This document shows, one piece after another, positions 1 through 4,974 of a stretch of 5,192 nucleotides of DNA. Source of the stretch: Gammaproteobacteria bacterium UBA7803 (lineage in GTDB: Bacteria; Pseudomonadota; Gammaproteobacteria; Pseudomonadales; Azotimanducaceae); contig DLCH01000067.1 of assembly GCA_002480525.1 (NCBI GenBank), positions 1-5,192 of the forward strand, given 5' to 3'. Position 1 is the stretch's first letter. Every line of letters starts with the position of its first letter. A program made the position numbers and the translations under genes. The notes below the pieces were generated by a model that was not told the DNA's origin, did no database searches, and saw only the letters and a list, made by a program, of their open reading frames with translations.

Positions 1-43
1 CAGATTTACAGTCTGATCCCTTTGACCACTCGGGAACCCCACC
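1..43 (-). tRNA. tRNA-Tyr (GUA), 5' part, cut by the window edge
   Basis: Read on the minus strand, the gene begins GGTGGGGTTCCCGAGTGG, which is the start of the bacterial tRNA-Tyr. The acceptor 5' strand, D arm and anticodon stem-loop are present. The loop CTGTAAA gives anticodon GTA, closed by CAGA/TCTG. The 3' half (long variable arm, T arm, acceptor 3' strand) lies beyond base 1. It follows tRNA-Thr in the same direction, as tyrU follows thrU in enterobacteria, so tRNA-Gly, a second tRNA-Thr and tuf are expected further left, outside the window. Confidence 0.93.
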
Positions 44-157
44 GATGACCCTGCGTACGCTACCGGACCCGCAAAAACCGGCTCCCGACAGAAACGCAAA
101 CGCACCCACCGTCCCGCTTTCCGCTCAGACGAGGTGCCGGTAAATTTTCTTCTTTCA

Positions 158-178
158 AAGCAACCACTTGGGTTACTT
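158..178 (-). other. Stem-loop in the tRNA-Thr / tRNA-Tyr spacer
   Basis: The 144-bp spacer between the two tRNA genes (44-187) holds no convincing gene. Just downstream of the tRNA-Thr CCA end, the minus-strand RNA can fold AAGUAACC against GGUUGCUU (8 pairs, one G-U) around a 5-nt loop. No U-tract follows, so it is not a standard terminator. A role in processing of the tRNA precursor is the most likely use, but this is inference. Confidence 0.3.
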
Positions 179-187
179 GAACCGCCA

Positions 188-263
188 TGGTGCCGCCACA
201 AGGAATTGAACCCTGGACCTTCTCATTACAAGTGAGCTGCTCTACCAGCTGAGCTATGGCGGC
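188..263 (-). tRNA. tRNA-Thr (UGU), CCA encoded
   Basis: A complete 76-nt cloverleaf is readable on the minus strand. The 7-bp acceptor stem is perfect (GCCGCCA with TGGCGGC), followed by discriminator A and an encoded CCA. The D arm contains AGCTCAGCTGGTAGAGC. The anticodon loop CTTGTAA gives TGT, which reads ACA threonine codons. The T arm is CAGGG-TTCAATT-CCTTG with one G-U pair. The top pair of the anticodon stem is a G-A mismatch, leaving four good pairs. It is the first tRNA of the cluster leading to tRNA-Tyr and matches enterobacterial thrU in position and anticodon. It begins only 18 bp after the stop codon of the SPOR gene. Confidence 0.97.
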
Positions 264-278
264 CAAAATGGGAGCGGC

Positions 279-307
279 ATTCTATAGAAACTGCTCCAGG
301 GGTGCAA
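279..307 (-). promoter_or_regulatory. Probable sigma70 promoter of the tRNA operon
   Basis: On the minus strand TTGCAC (302-307) and TAGAAT (279-284) are separated by exactly 17 bp. The -10 box matches TATAAT at 5 of 6 positions; the -35 box matches TTGACA at only 3 of 6. The bases after the -10 box, GCCGCTCCC, form a GC-rich discriminator of the kind found at stringently controlled stable-RNA promoters. The predicted start near 272 leaves a leader of roughly 9 nt before tRNA-Thr. The first three bases of the -10 box are the TAG stop codon of the SPOR gene, so promoter and coding end overlap. Confidence 0.6.
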
Positions 308-965
308 TCTCGCTGCATACCGCGGACGGGGCGATTTCCGGGGTGGATTCCGGGGGGATCCGGGCCAGCAGATGGTAGACGTCACGGGATCGGGCCAGGA
401 CCTCGACGGCCGGCTCGAAGCCCAGCGTACGCAGCCTCCGGGCCTGGGCTTCCGCCCGTTCCCGGGCGCTGAACACGCCCGCGGCGAGCACGTTGTCCAG
501 GGGCCCCCGCTCCAGCACGTAACTGTCGATGCCCCGCTCGCCCAGGCTCTCGACCACGCGCGCCACCGACGCCCTGGTCCCCGGCGCGCGCAGGGTGACC
601 AGATAGTCCGGGGCCGCTTCCTGCTCGGCGTGAAACACTTCGAAGTCCTCCGGGGGCAGCGCCAGGTCGGCGGCGAGACGCTCGGCCTCATCCAGCGCGG
701 AGAACGGCCCCCAGGCGAGGCAGGCCGGGGCGGGCCGGCGCAGGGTGACCCGTTTGGCCACGTCCGGCGCCACCACCGGGTCCAATGGCAGCGGCCGCGG
801 CGGCGTGGCGACAACCGCCCCGCTCTCGCCCGCCGTGTCCGCCAGGGTCGGGACTGCAGGCTCGGCCTCCGGCCAGAAGTGAGCGCTCGCTACCAGCAGA
901 TTGGCTACTGCCACGGCGATCAGCACCAGAATCGACGGATCATCCCAGGCCGTGTTGGAGGACAT
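282..965 (-). CDS. SPOR-domain membrane protein
   Basis: This 227-residue protein has one predicted N-terminal membrane segment (about residues 11-30) after a short polar start, then a Pro/Ala-rich linker (about 31-80) and an envelope-facing C-terminal region. Residues about 82-101 begin CLAWGPFSA, a motif that recurs in these proteins. Residues about 119-195 form a SPOR-type fold, with YLVTL as first strand, then GVFSARERAEAQ and RRLRTLGFEP, the usual 'G-x-F-…-A-…-L-…-G-F/Y' pattern. SPOR domains bind peptidoglycan lacking stem peptides, often at the division site, so a cell-wall role is inferred. In Pseudomonas a SPOR gene also sits between birA/coaX and the tRNA–tuf cluster, supporting orthology. 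The ATG at 965 is chosen because the membrane segment follows directly. The frame stays open upstream to 1085 (another ATG at 1037), but that extension looks like non-coding sequence. The ribosome binding site is weak (GGTG). The stop codon overlaps the tRNA promoter. Confidence 0.85.
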   Translation of the reverse strand: MSSNTAWDDPSILVLIAVAVANLLVASAHFWPEAEPAVPTLADTAGESGAVVATPPRPLPLDPVVAPDVAKRVTLRRPAPACLAWGPFSALDEAERLAADLALPPEDFEVFHAEQEAAPDYLVTLRAPGTRASVARVVESLGERGIDSYVLERGPLDNVLAAGVFSARERAEAQARRLRTLGFEPAVEVLARSRDVYHLLARIPPESTPEIAPSAVCSEIAPLEQFL

Positions 966-1106
966 CGGTATACACCAGCGGCACACGGTTGACGCCCGGC
1001 AGGCGCCGGGCCACCCCCATCCGTGGGGCGGCGCCATGGTCGCACCACCGCCCCGGCCAGACAAGCCGCAGCCGGCCCGGACCACCGGTTCTGTGCGGCC
1101 GGCCGC

Positions 1107-2063
1107 TCAGGGCGCGCGACGCAGTGAGATTTCTCCGCCGTGGAACACCTGGTCACCGGCGTCGGTGGCCAGCCGGATGCCGCCGCCTTCCGAGACCCCC
1201 AGGACCCGGCCGGACACCGGCTCCGCCCCGGTCATCGACACCGTGGCAGCCTCGCCGTGGAGGCGGTGGCGGGCGTCGAAGGCGGCTCGGAAGGGTTCGA
1301 ATCCGAGCTCCTGGAACTCCCCGACGAAGTCCGTCACGCTGGAGATCACCGCGGCCGCCAGCCGGCTGCGGTCCGGCAGCGACGGACACCCCGCGAGATC
1401 GGCGACCGGCTGATCCACCGCCGTGCGGGCCGCGTCCGGCAGACGGACGTTGATGCCGATGCCCACGGTGAAGCTTACCGCCGGGCCCTGCTGCAGCAGC
1501 TCGATCAGAATGCCGGCGAGCTTGGCGTCGCCGAGCAGCAGGTCGTTGGGCCACTTCAGTCCCAGCCCGGCGACCCCCAGCGATTCCAGCGCGTCCAGCA
1601 CCGCCAGCCCGACCACCAGGCTCAGACCGCCGAGCTCGCCGGCGGGTCGGCGGCTGCCGAATCCCAGCGACACGGCAAGATTGCCTCCGAGGGGGCTCAA
1701 CCAGCGGCGACCGCGCCGGCCACGGCCGGCGAGCTGCACCTCGGCGAGACAGACGTGCCCGTCGATGCTGCGCCGTCCGGACCGCTCGGCCAGCAGCGTG
1801 CTGGTGGAGCCGATCACCCGGTGCACCTCGAGGTTCTGCAGCCAGGCCCTGGTGCGGCCGTTCAGCGCTGCTCGGATGGTGTCGGCGTCGAGCAGCGTGA
1901 TTTCGTCCGGCAGCCAGGCATGGGTTCCGTCGCTGGCCAGGCCGAGGCTCGCCGGCTCCACCGGAAGATCGCCCAGCGGAATCCGCCCGGACCCGGCCAG
2001 GGCGGCGACGGCGGCCGCCAGCGCTGCGGCATCGGGGCCTTGCTCCGGCGCCCGGGTCACCAT
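1107..2063 (-). CDS. birA: Biotin–[acetyl-CoA-carboxylase] ligase, N-terminal DNA-binding region reduced
   Basis: This 318-residue enzyme makes biotinyl-5'-AMP and transfers biotin to the carrier lysine of acetyl-CoA carboxylase in the cytoplasm. The catalytic domain is complete: IGSTST (84-89; E. coli has STN), the adenylate loop GRGRRGR (113-119), KWPND (160-164), KLAGILIE (171-178, with the lysine equivalent to E. coli K183) and GIGINV (191-196). The SH3-like C-terminal domain ends in HGGEISLR. The N-terminal 50 residues keep a first helix and GRIPLGDL, and the linker LPDEITLLD aligns with E. coli LPEPIQLL. About 15 residues that form the recognition helix in E. coli appear to be missing, so repression of biotin genes is doubtful. 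The ATG overlaps the kinase stop (ATGGTGA). GGAGG ends 1 nt before this ATG and 4 nt before the GTG second codon, so initiation at 2060 is possible. A 141-bp gap separates it from the SPOR gene. Confidence 0.96.
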   Translation of the reverse strand: MVTRAPEQGPDAAALAAAVAALAGSGRIPLGDLPVEPASLGLASDGTHAWLPDEITLLDADTIRAALNGRTRAWLQNLEVHRVIGSTSTLLAERSGRRSIDGHVCLAEVQLAGRGRRGRRWLSPLGGNLAVSLGFGSRRPAGELGGLSLVVGLAVLDALESLGVAGLGLKWPNDLLLGDAKLAGILIELLQQGPAVSFTVGIGINVRLPDAARTAVDQPVADLAGCPSLPDRSRLAAAVISSVTDFVGEFQELGFEPFRAAFDARHRLHGEAATVSMTGAEPVSGRVLGVSEGGGIRLATDAGDQVFHGGEISLRRAP

Positions 2064-2842
2064 CCCTCCGGCAGGCGTTCGATGACCAGCGGCGGCGCAC
2101 GGCGGCGCGCCCGGCGCCGCCGCCGGACGCGGATCATGGCGGTGATGCGGCCGCGCAGCCGGCCGTTGAAGCGTGCGCGGTCGTCGCCCAGACCGGCGGC
2201 GTAGGCGGACACCACGGCCTGGCCGTAGCTGCCGAGCAGGGCCTCGATGTCCCGGGCGTGGGTCAGGAACGCGGCCAGGTTGCGGGCCCGTCGGCGCACC
2301 GACAGGGCCCGGCGATGGCGCCGCAGGCCCCCGACGTCGATCAGCGCCAGGCCCGACCCGTCCGCGGTTTCCAGCACGTTGCCCAGGTTCAACGCCCGGA
2401 AGTAGATGCCGGCCTCGTGCAGCGCGAGCAGAAACGCCGCGAGGGTTTCCGGCGGCGGGGGGCTGCCGTCGGCGACCGCCTGACGCAGGGTCCGGCCCGG
2501 GCGGTGGACGTAGCTGACCCAGCGGGCGGCGCCGTGCCGGCCGGCGGCCAGGATCTCAGGCCCGGGCACGCCGGCCTCGGCGAGGATCCGGCTGGCGGCG
2601 AGAAACGCCCGCTGGCGCCGCCCGGGCAGCCGGCCCAGCCGTCCGAGCCGGGAGCGCCGCGGCCACCAGAACTTGACGATCTCCGCCCGGCCCGCCCGGT
2701 GATAGGCCACCACCGCAGGCTGTCCCGACTTCTCCTCGAGCACCTGGGCGTCGGCGGCGAATGCCTCGGCCGGCGCGGCGTGCCCGCCGGCGGCATCATG
2801 CGGGCGCCCGGGCCCGCCGGACACGGCCGCCCGACCGCTCAC
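2057..2842 (-). CDS. WaaP/Kdo-kinase-like (toluene-tolerance type) kinase-fold protein
   Basis: The predicted 261-residue protein has a small kinase-like fold. EIVKFW (about 54-59) supplies a candidate ATP-binding lysine, K57. SYVHRPGRTLR (110-120) resembles the hinge of lipopolysaccharide kinases. LHEAGIYFRALNLGNVL (141-157) is the catalytic loop and LALIDVGGLR (165-174) carries the metal-binding Asp169. The normal HRD reads FRA (148-150), so the catalytic aspartate is an alanine, although Asn155 and Asp169 remain. From memory, FRS-L-H-L-G-N loops occur in the 'toluene tolerance'/BUD32-like family of pseudomonads, so loss of HRD may be a family trait. The C-terminus is very arginine-rich (238-248), which could favour contact with membrane or phosphate groups. 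The GTG at 2842 overlaps the upstream sulfotransferase stop (GTGA); a GTG at 2824 is an alternative. Phosphorylation of a surface sugar or lipid is plausible, but activity is unproven. Confidence 0.75.
   Translation of the reverse strand: MSGRAAVSGGPGRPHDAAGGHAAPAEAFAADAQVLEEKSGQPAVVAYHRAGRAEIVKFWWPRRSRLGRLGRLPGRRQRAFLAASRILAEAGVPGPEILAAGRHGAARWVSYVHRPGRTLRQAVADGSPPPPETLAAFLLALHEAGIYFRALNLGNVLETADGSGLALIDVGGLRRHRRALSVRRRARNLAAFLTHARDIEALLGSYGQAVVSAYAAGLGDDRARFNGRLRGRITAMIRVRRRRRARRRAPPLVIERLPEGW
2064..2069 (-). promoter_or_regulatory. Ribosome binding site of birA inside the kinase gene
   Basis: GGAGGG on the minus strand lies in the last codons of the upstream kinase gene and is the strongest Shine-Dalgarno match among the protein genes here. 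It touches the ATG at 2063 almost directly, and sits better (4 nt after GGAGG) for the GTG at 2060. With the overlapping stop and start codons this indicates translational coupling of birA to the kinase gene. Confidence 0.65.
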
Positions 2843-3663
2843 GGTGCGAGCCCGGCCCTGGCGGTGCGCTGGCGGCGCCACAGATACCGCAGGGTGCGCA
2901 GCGCGAACCGCAGGCTGGTCTCGGTGCGGCGCCAGACATGGGGCCGTTCGTTCTTGTAGTCGCCGAAGAACGGTTCCACACCATCCAGCGCGGCCGTCCA
3001 GGCGTCGTCGGGTTCGTAGCCCAGCCGGATCAGCCAGTCGATCATCTCGGGATGACGGATCAGCTCGCCCTTGACCCGGGGCAGCGCCTCGCGCCATCGG
3101 CTCAGGCTCGCCGAGTCCACCGCCCGGACCCCGTTGAGCGAGATGCGCGCGCGCTCGTGGATTCGCGCGCCTTCGGGAAACCGACTGAATCGGCTGATGG
3201 GCTGGAGAAACTCGAACCGCTCGGCGATCCGGTCCTGGACCGCATCCGGATCGGCGACCAGATCCTCGTAGCGGACCACCAGGAACCGGGGATGGCCCTC
3301 CAGCGCCATGATCGCCTGGAGATACTGCTGCCAGCGCCAGAAGCTGGAGAAGTACACGTCCGGCTTGGTCTTGTGGCGGCTGGTGATGACGCCGCGCGGG
3401 TCGCGGATCATCGCGATCACGTAGAGCCTGGGATCCATCAGGAACGCGGTGCGGATGCGGATGGTGTCCGGCGGCTTCTTGGTGAGAAAGACGCCGGATT
3501 CCGCCTCGACCGGCACCCAGAGCCCCTGCTCGTGATCCACCCGCCCCGGAATGTCGAAGCAGCTCCCGAGCAGCTCGGCCATGAGGGTCGTGCCGCTGCG
3601 ATGGCAGCCGACCACGTGCAGGCGGCGGACCGGATGAGGGGTGAGCTGGGGGAGCGGCAACAT
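2839..3663 (-). CDS. PAPS-dependent sulfotransferase family protein
   Basis: The predicted protein of 274 residues has the sulfotransferase motifs in order. HVVGCHRSGTTLM (16-28) is the 5'-phosphosulfate-binding loop with the usual R-S-G-T-T. YVIAMIRDPRGVITSRH (81-97) is the 3'-phosphate-binding strand-helix with Arg and Ser. FLVVRYEDLVADP (127-139) is the usual following strand and turn. It should transfer sulfate from PAPS to a hydroxyl or amino group of an unknown acceptor; acceptors of related bacterial enzymes include glycans, lipids and small molecules. No signal peptide or membrane segment is visible, so it is probably cytoplasmic. The ATG at 3663 is chosen because the first motif follows closely; a longer frame from a TTG at 3759 would run into the divergent gene. 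No Shine-Dalgarno sequence precedes it, and TACAAT lies 6 nt upstream. It is the first gene of a tight unit with the kinase and birA. Confidence 0.88.
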   Translation of the reverse strand: MLPLPQLTPHPVRRLHVVGCHRSGTTLMAELLGSCFDIPGRVDHEQGLWVPVEAESGVFLTKKPPDTIRIRTAFLMDPRLYVIAMIRDPRGVITSRHKTKPDVYFSSFWRWQQYLQAIMALEGHPRFLVVRYEDLVADPDAVQDRIAERFEFLQPISRFSRFPEGARIHERARISLNGVRAVDSASLSRWREALPRVKGELIRHPEMIDWLIRLGYEPDDAWTAALDGVEPFFGDYKNERPHVWRRTETSLRFALRTLRYLWRRQRTARAGLAP

Positions 3664-3669
3664 GGCGCG

Positions 3670-3675
3670 ATTGTA
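3670..3675 (-). promoter_or_regulatory. Possible -10 box for the minus-strand sulfotransferase
   Basis: TACAAT on the minus strand matches the sigma70 -10 consensus at 5 of 6 positions and ends 6 nt before the ATG at 3663, so transcription would begin at or next to the start codon. No recognisable -35 box is seen at the right distance, and no Shine-Dalgarno sequence precedes the ATG. This would give a leaderless mRNA if real. Confidence 0.3.
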
Positions 3676-3708
3676 ACGTATGGCTGGCCCGCCCCGAGGC
3701 AGGCTGGC

Positions 3709-3714
3709 TATGAT
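3709..3714 (+). promoter_or_regulatory. Possible -10 box for the plus-strand sulfotransferase
   Basis: TATGAT matches the -10 consensus at 5 of 6 positions and ends 7 nt before the ATG at 3722, which would make the message leaderless if that ATG is used. No -35 box is recognisable. The reading conflicts with translation from the ATG at 3710, which lies inside this hexamer. Only one of the two interpretations can be right. Confidence 0.2.
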
Positions 3715-4570
3715 CTGCCGGATGGTTCGGCCTGCCGTGATCTTCGTTCTCTCCACCAACTACGCGGGCTCGCACCTGCTGGCGCAGCTGCTGGCTGCGC
3801 ACCCCCGGGCCGCCGGGGTGGGAGAGCTCCACAACTACGGCAAGTTCCGCGGCCGCGGCAGCCGGTCCGGCAATGTCGTGGACGACTACCGGGATCACCC
3901 CGCTTTCGCGGCGCTGGATCAGGCGCCGGTATCGAGCTGGCATCGGCTGATCGGTGAACGTCTCGCGGCGGACCAGCCCGGCCTGACCCACCTGGTGGAC
4001 AACTCGAAGCGCCCCGACTGGGCGCGCCGCTGCGCGGTCCCCGGCGACGGCTACGTGCATCTGCTGCGGGACCCGCGCGCCCTGGTCAGCCGCTGGCTCG
4101 CGACCTACGCCACAGCCGGCGCGATGGCGGCTCAGCGCCGCCGGGTGCTGCGGCGGCGCCCCTGGCTGGCGTTGCGCCGCCGGGGCGACGCGCAAGTGCT
4201 GGTGGAAAAGTGGCTCATCGCCAATCAGGGCATCGACCGCTTCCTGCGGCGGCGCGCACCCTCGGTGCGGCTGACTTACCTGGATCTCGCCCGCTCGCCG
4301 GCGGCGACCCTCGAGGCCGCGATGCCGCCCCTCGGCCTGGCCTTCGACAGCCTTCAACTGGACTACGGAACCGCGGGCGGCTCGCTGGGTACGCGCAAAC
4401 GGGATTACCTGGAGGCCAGCCGCGATTCCCGGATCGAACTCGACCTGCGCTGGCAGCAGTCGTTGAGCGCCGCCGACCGGGCCGCCGTCGAACGGCACCC
4501 GGGCGTCCGGCGCTATCTCGCCGGGCACGGCCTGGTGATGACCGGGGACGGACTGACCGCCCGGGATTGA
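3710..4570 (+). CDS. Sulfotransferase-like protein with atypical phosphosulfate loop
   Basis: From the ATG at 3710 the protein has 286 residues. It has the layout of a PAPS sulfotransferase: strand and loop IFVLSTNYAGSHLLAQLL (11-28), then LVDNSKRPDWARR (95-107), the 3'-phosphate-binding segment VHLLRDPRALVSRWL (116-130), and RLTYLDLARSP (167-177), which resembles the Y-E-D-L…P turn. In the first loop the usual R-S-G-S/T-T reads Y-A-G-S-H, so the basic residue and last Thr are replaced. I recall similar S-T-N-x-x-G-S-H loops in a distinct bacterial sulfotransferase group, so this is probably a family variant. The acceptor is unknown; no signal peptide is evident. The start is uncertain: 3710 has AGG 6 nt upstream (GAGGCAGG, 3696-3703), while 3722 lacks a ribosome site but begins nearer the first strand; 3680 is least likely. 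It diverges from the other sulfotransferase and faces the rRNA operon head-on. Confidence 0.82.
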   Translation: MICRMVRPAVIFVLSTNYAGSHLLAQLLAAHPRAAGVGELHNYGKFRGRGSRSGNVVDDYRDHPAFAALDQAPVSSWHRLIGERLAADQPGLTHLVDNSKRPDWARRCAVPGDGYVHLLRDPRALVSRWLATYATAGAMAAQRRRVLRRRPWLALRRRGDAQVLVEKWLIANQGIDRFLRRRAPSVRLTYLDLARSPAATLEAAMPPLGLAFDSLQLDYGTAGGSLGTRKRDYLEASRDSRIELDLRWQQSLSAADRAAVERHPGVRRYLAGHGLVMTGDGLTARD

Positions 4571-4581
4571 GGCTCGGTGCC

Positions 4582-4603
4582 GGCGCCGCGGACTACCGGC
4601 GCC
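4582..4603 (+). other. GC-rich hairpin after the plus-strand sulfotransferase
   Basis: GGCGCCG and CGGCGCC form a perfect 7-bp stem around an 8-nt loop, 11 bp beyond the stop codon of the plus-strand sulfotransferase gene. No U-tract follows, so it is not a classical intrinsic terminator. It may protect the 3' end of the message, or may simply reflect GC-rich composition. Confidence 0.3.
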
Positions 4604-4626
4604 CAGCCGGCAGACGCAGCCGGCAG
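4604..4626. repeat. Short direct repeat, 10 bp twice
   Basis: CAGCCGGCAG occurs at 4604-4613 and again at 4617-4626, separated by ACG. It lies in the short space between the plus-strand sulfotransferase gene and the rRNA terminator. No function is known. Confidence 0.5.
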
Positions 4627-4651
4627 GTCGGACGACCACCGGACAGCGGGC

Positions 4652-4681
4652 AAAAAAAAGCCCGGGCGCTTGGCCCGGGCT
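4652..4681 (-). terminator. Intrinsic terminator of the rRNA operon
   Basis: On the minus strand AGCCCGGGC pairs perfectly with GCCCGGGCT (9 bp, 5-nt loop, 4659-4681) and is followed by a run of eight T (4652-4659; the first pairs in the stem). It lies about 12 bp beyond the 5S gene, which is the expected end of an rRNA operon. The plus strand has no T run after the hairpin, so it is effectively one-directional. Confidence 0.93.
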
Positions 4682-4692
4682 CGTCAATAAGA

Positions 4693-4811
4693 AGCCTGAC
4701 GATGTCCTACTCTCACACGGGGAGACCCCGCACTACCATCGGCGCTGAACCGTTTCACTGCTGAGTTCGGGATGGGATCAGGTGGTTCCGATTCGCTATG
4801 GTCGTCAGGCA
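4693..4811 (-). rRNA. rrf: 5S ribosomal RNA
   Basis: Read on the minus strand, the gene starts TGCCTGACGACC and ends CGTCAGGCT; GCCTGACG and CGTCAGGC form the terminal helix. The conserved loop sequences CCCATCCCGAACTC and GCCGATGGTAGT are present, as is GTGTGAGAGTAGGACATCG near the 3' end. The length of about 119 nt matches gammaproteobacterial 5S rRNA (120 nt in E. coli). The exact 3' end is uncertain by one or two bases. It is the last gene of the rRNA operon, followed closely by the terminator. Confidence 0.96.
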
Positions 4812-4815
4812 AACG

Positions 4816-4836
4816 GGTGCTCGCGGAGCGAGCACC
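4816..4836 (-). other. 23S-5S spacer hairpin 1 (next to 5S)
   Basis: A perfect 9-bp inverted repeat GGTGCTCGC / GCGAGCACC with a 3-base loop lies 5 bp before the 5S gene. In the rRNA precursor it would make a compact hairpin, likely relevant to folding or RNase processing. It is followed 3 bp away by a second hairpin of the same size. Confidence 0.6.
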
Positions 4837-4839
4837 ATA

Positions 4840-4860
4840 GAAGTTTGCTTCGCAAACTTC
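4840..4860 (-). other. 23S-5S spacer hairpin 2
   Basis: This is a perfect 9-bp inverted repeat GAAGTTTGC / GCAAACTTC. The minus-strand loop is GAA closed by a C-G pair (GCGAAGC), a well-known unusually stable mini-hairpin sequence in DNA. It has the same stem and loop size as its neighbour at 4816-4836 but an unrelated sequence. Confidence 0.6.
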
Positions 4861-4869
4861 GGTTACTCG

Positions 4870-4887
4870 CCGACGCTGAGCGTTCGG
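4870..4887 (-). other. 23S-5S spacer hairpin 3, imperfect
   Basis: CCG-ACGC can pair with GCGT-CGG around a 3-base loop, with a single bulged base. It continues the series of small-loop hairpins in this spacer but is weaker than the first two. Confidence 0.35.
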
Positions 4888-4895
4888 TTTGCCGT

Positions 4896-4917
4896 GCGGG
4901 ACACCGAAGTCTCCCGC
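4896..4917 (-). other. 23S-5S spacer hairpin 4
   Basis: GCGGGA and TCCCGC form a 6-bp stem around a 10-base loop in the middle of the 23S-5S spacer. The rest of the spacer, 4918-4974, shows no gene, tRNA or strong structure. Confidence 0.4.
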
Positions 4918-4974
4918 AACGCCAGAACACGAGAAATCAGAGATACGAAGTCTTGATGCGTCTTGCGGCTACCA

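Noticed and set aside
60..266. 68-codon minus-strand frame over tRNA-Thr and the following spacer
   Set aside because: The first third is the translated tRNA gene itself, a common false frame. The rest has no ribosome site and no recognisable protein features.
940..1020. 26-codon minus-strand frame (starts MGVARRLPG) overlapping the SPOR start, considered as a coaX remnant
   Set aside because: It is too short, has no ribosome site, and its similarity to a pantothenate kinase C-terminus is too slight to claim.
1140..2204. 354-codon plus-strand frame opposite birA
   Set aside because: birA on the other strand carries all ligase motifs; this frame is Arg/Pro/Gln-rich shadow sequence.
2761..3957. 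398-codon plus-strand frame opposite the minus-strand sulfotransferase
   Set aside because: It is a shadow of the motif-bearing sulfotransferase gene, with low-complexity composition and no recognisable domain.
2057..4570. Insertion sequence, integrase or CRISPR array explaining the accessory block
   Set aside because: No transposase or integrase motif, terminal inverted repeats, tRNA-fragment duplication or regularly spaced repeats were seen around the block.
2843..4687. Long upstream extension of the kinase frame, to 876 codons
   Set aside because: It runs antisense or out of frame over both sulfotransferase genes, which have clear family motifs. It stays open only because of high GC. The GTG overlapping the sulfotransferase stop is a sensible start.
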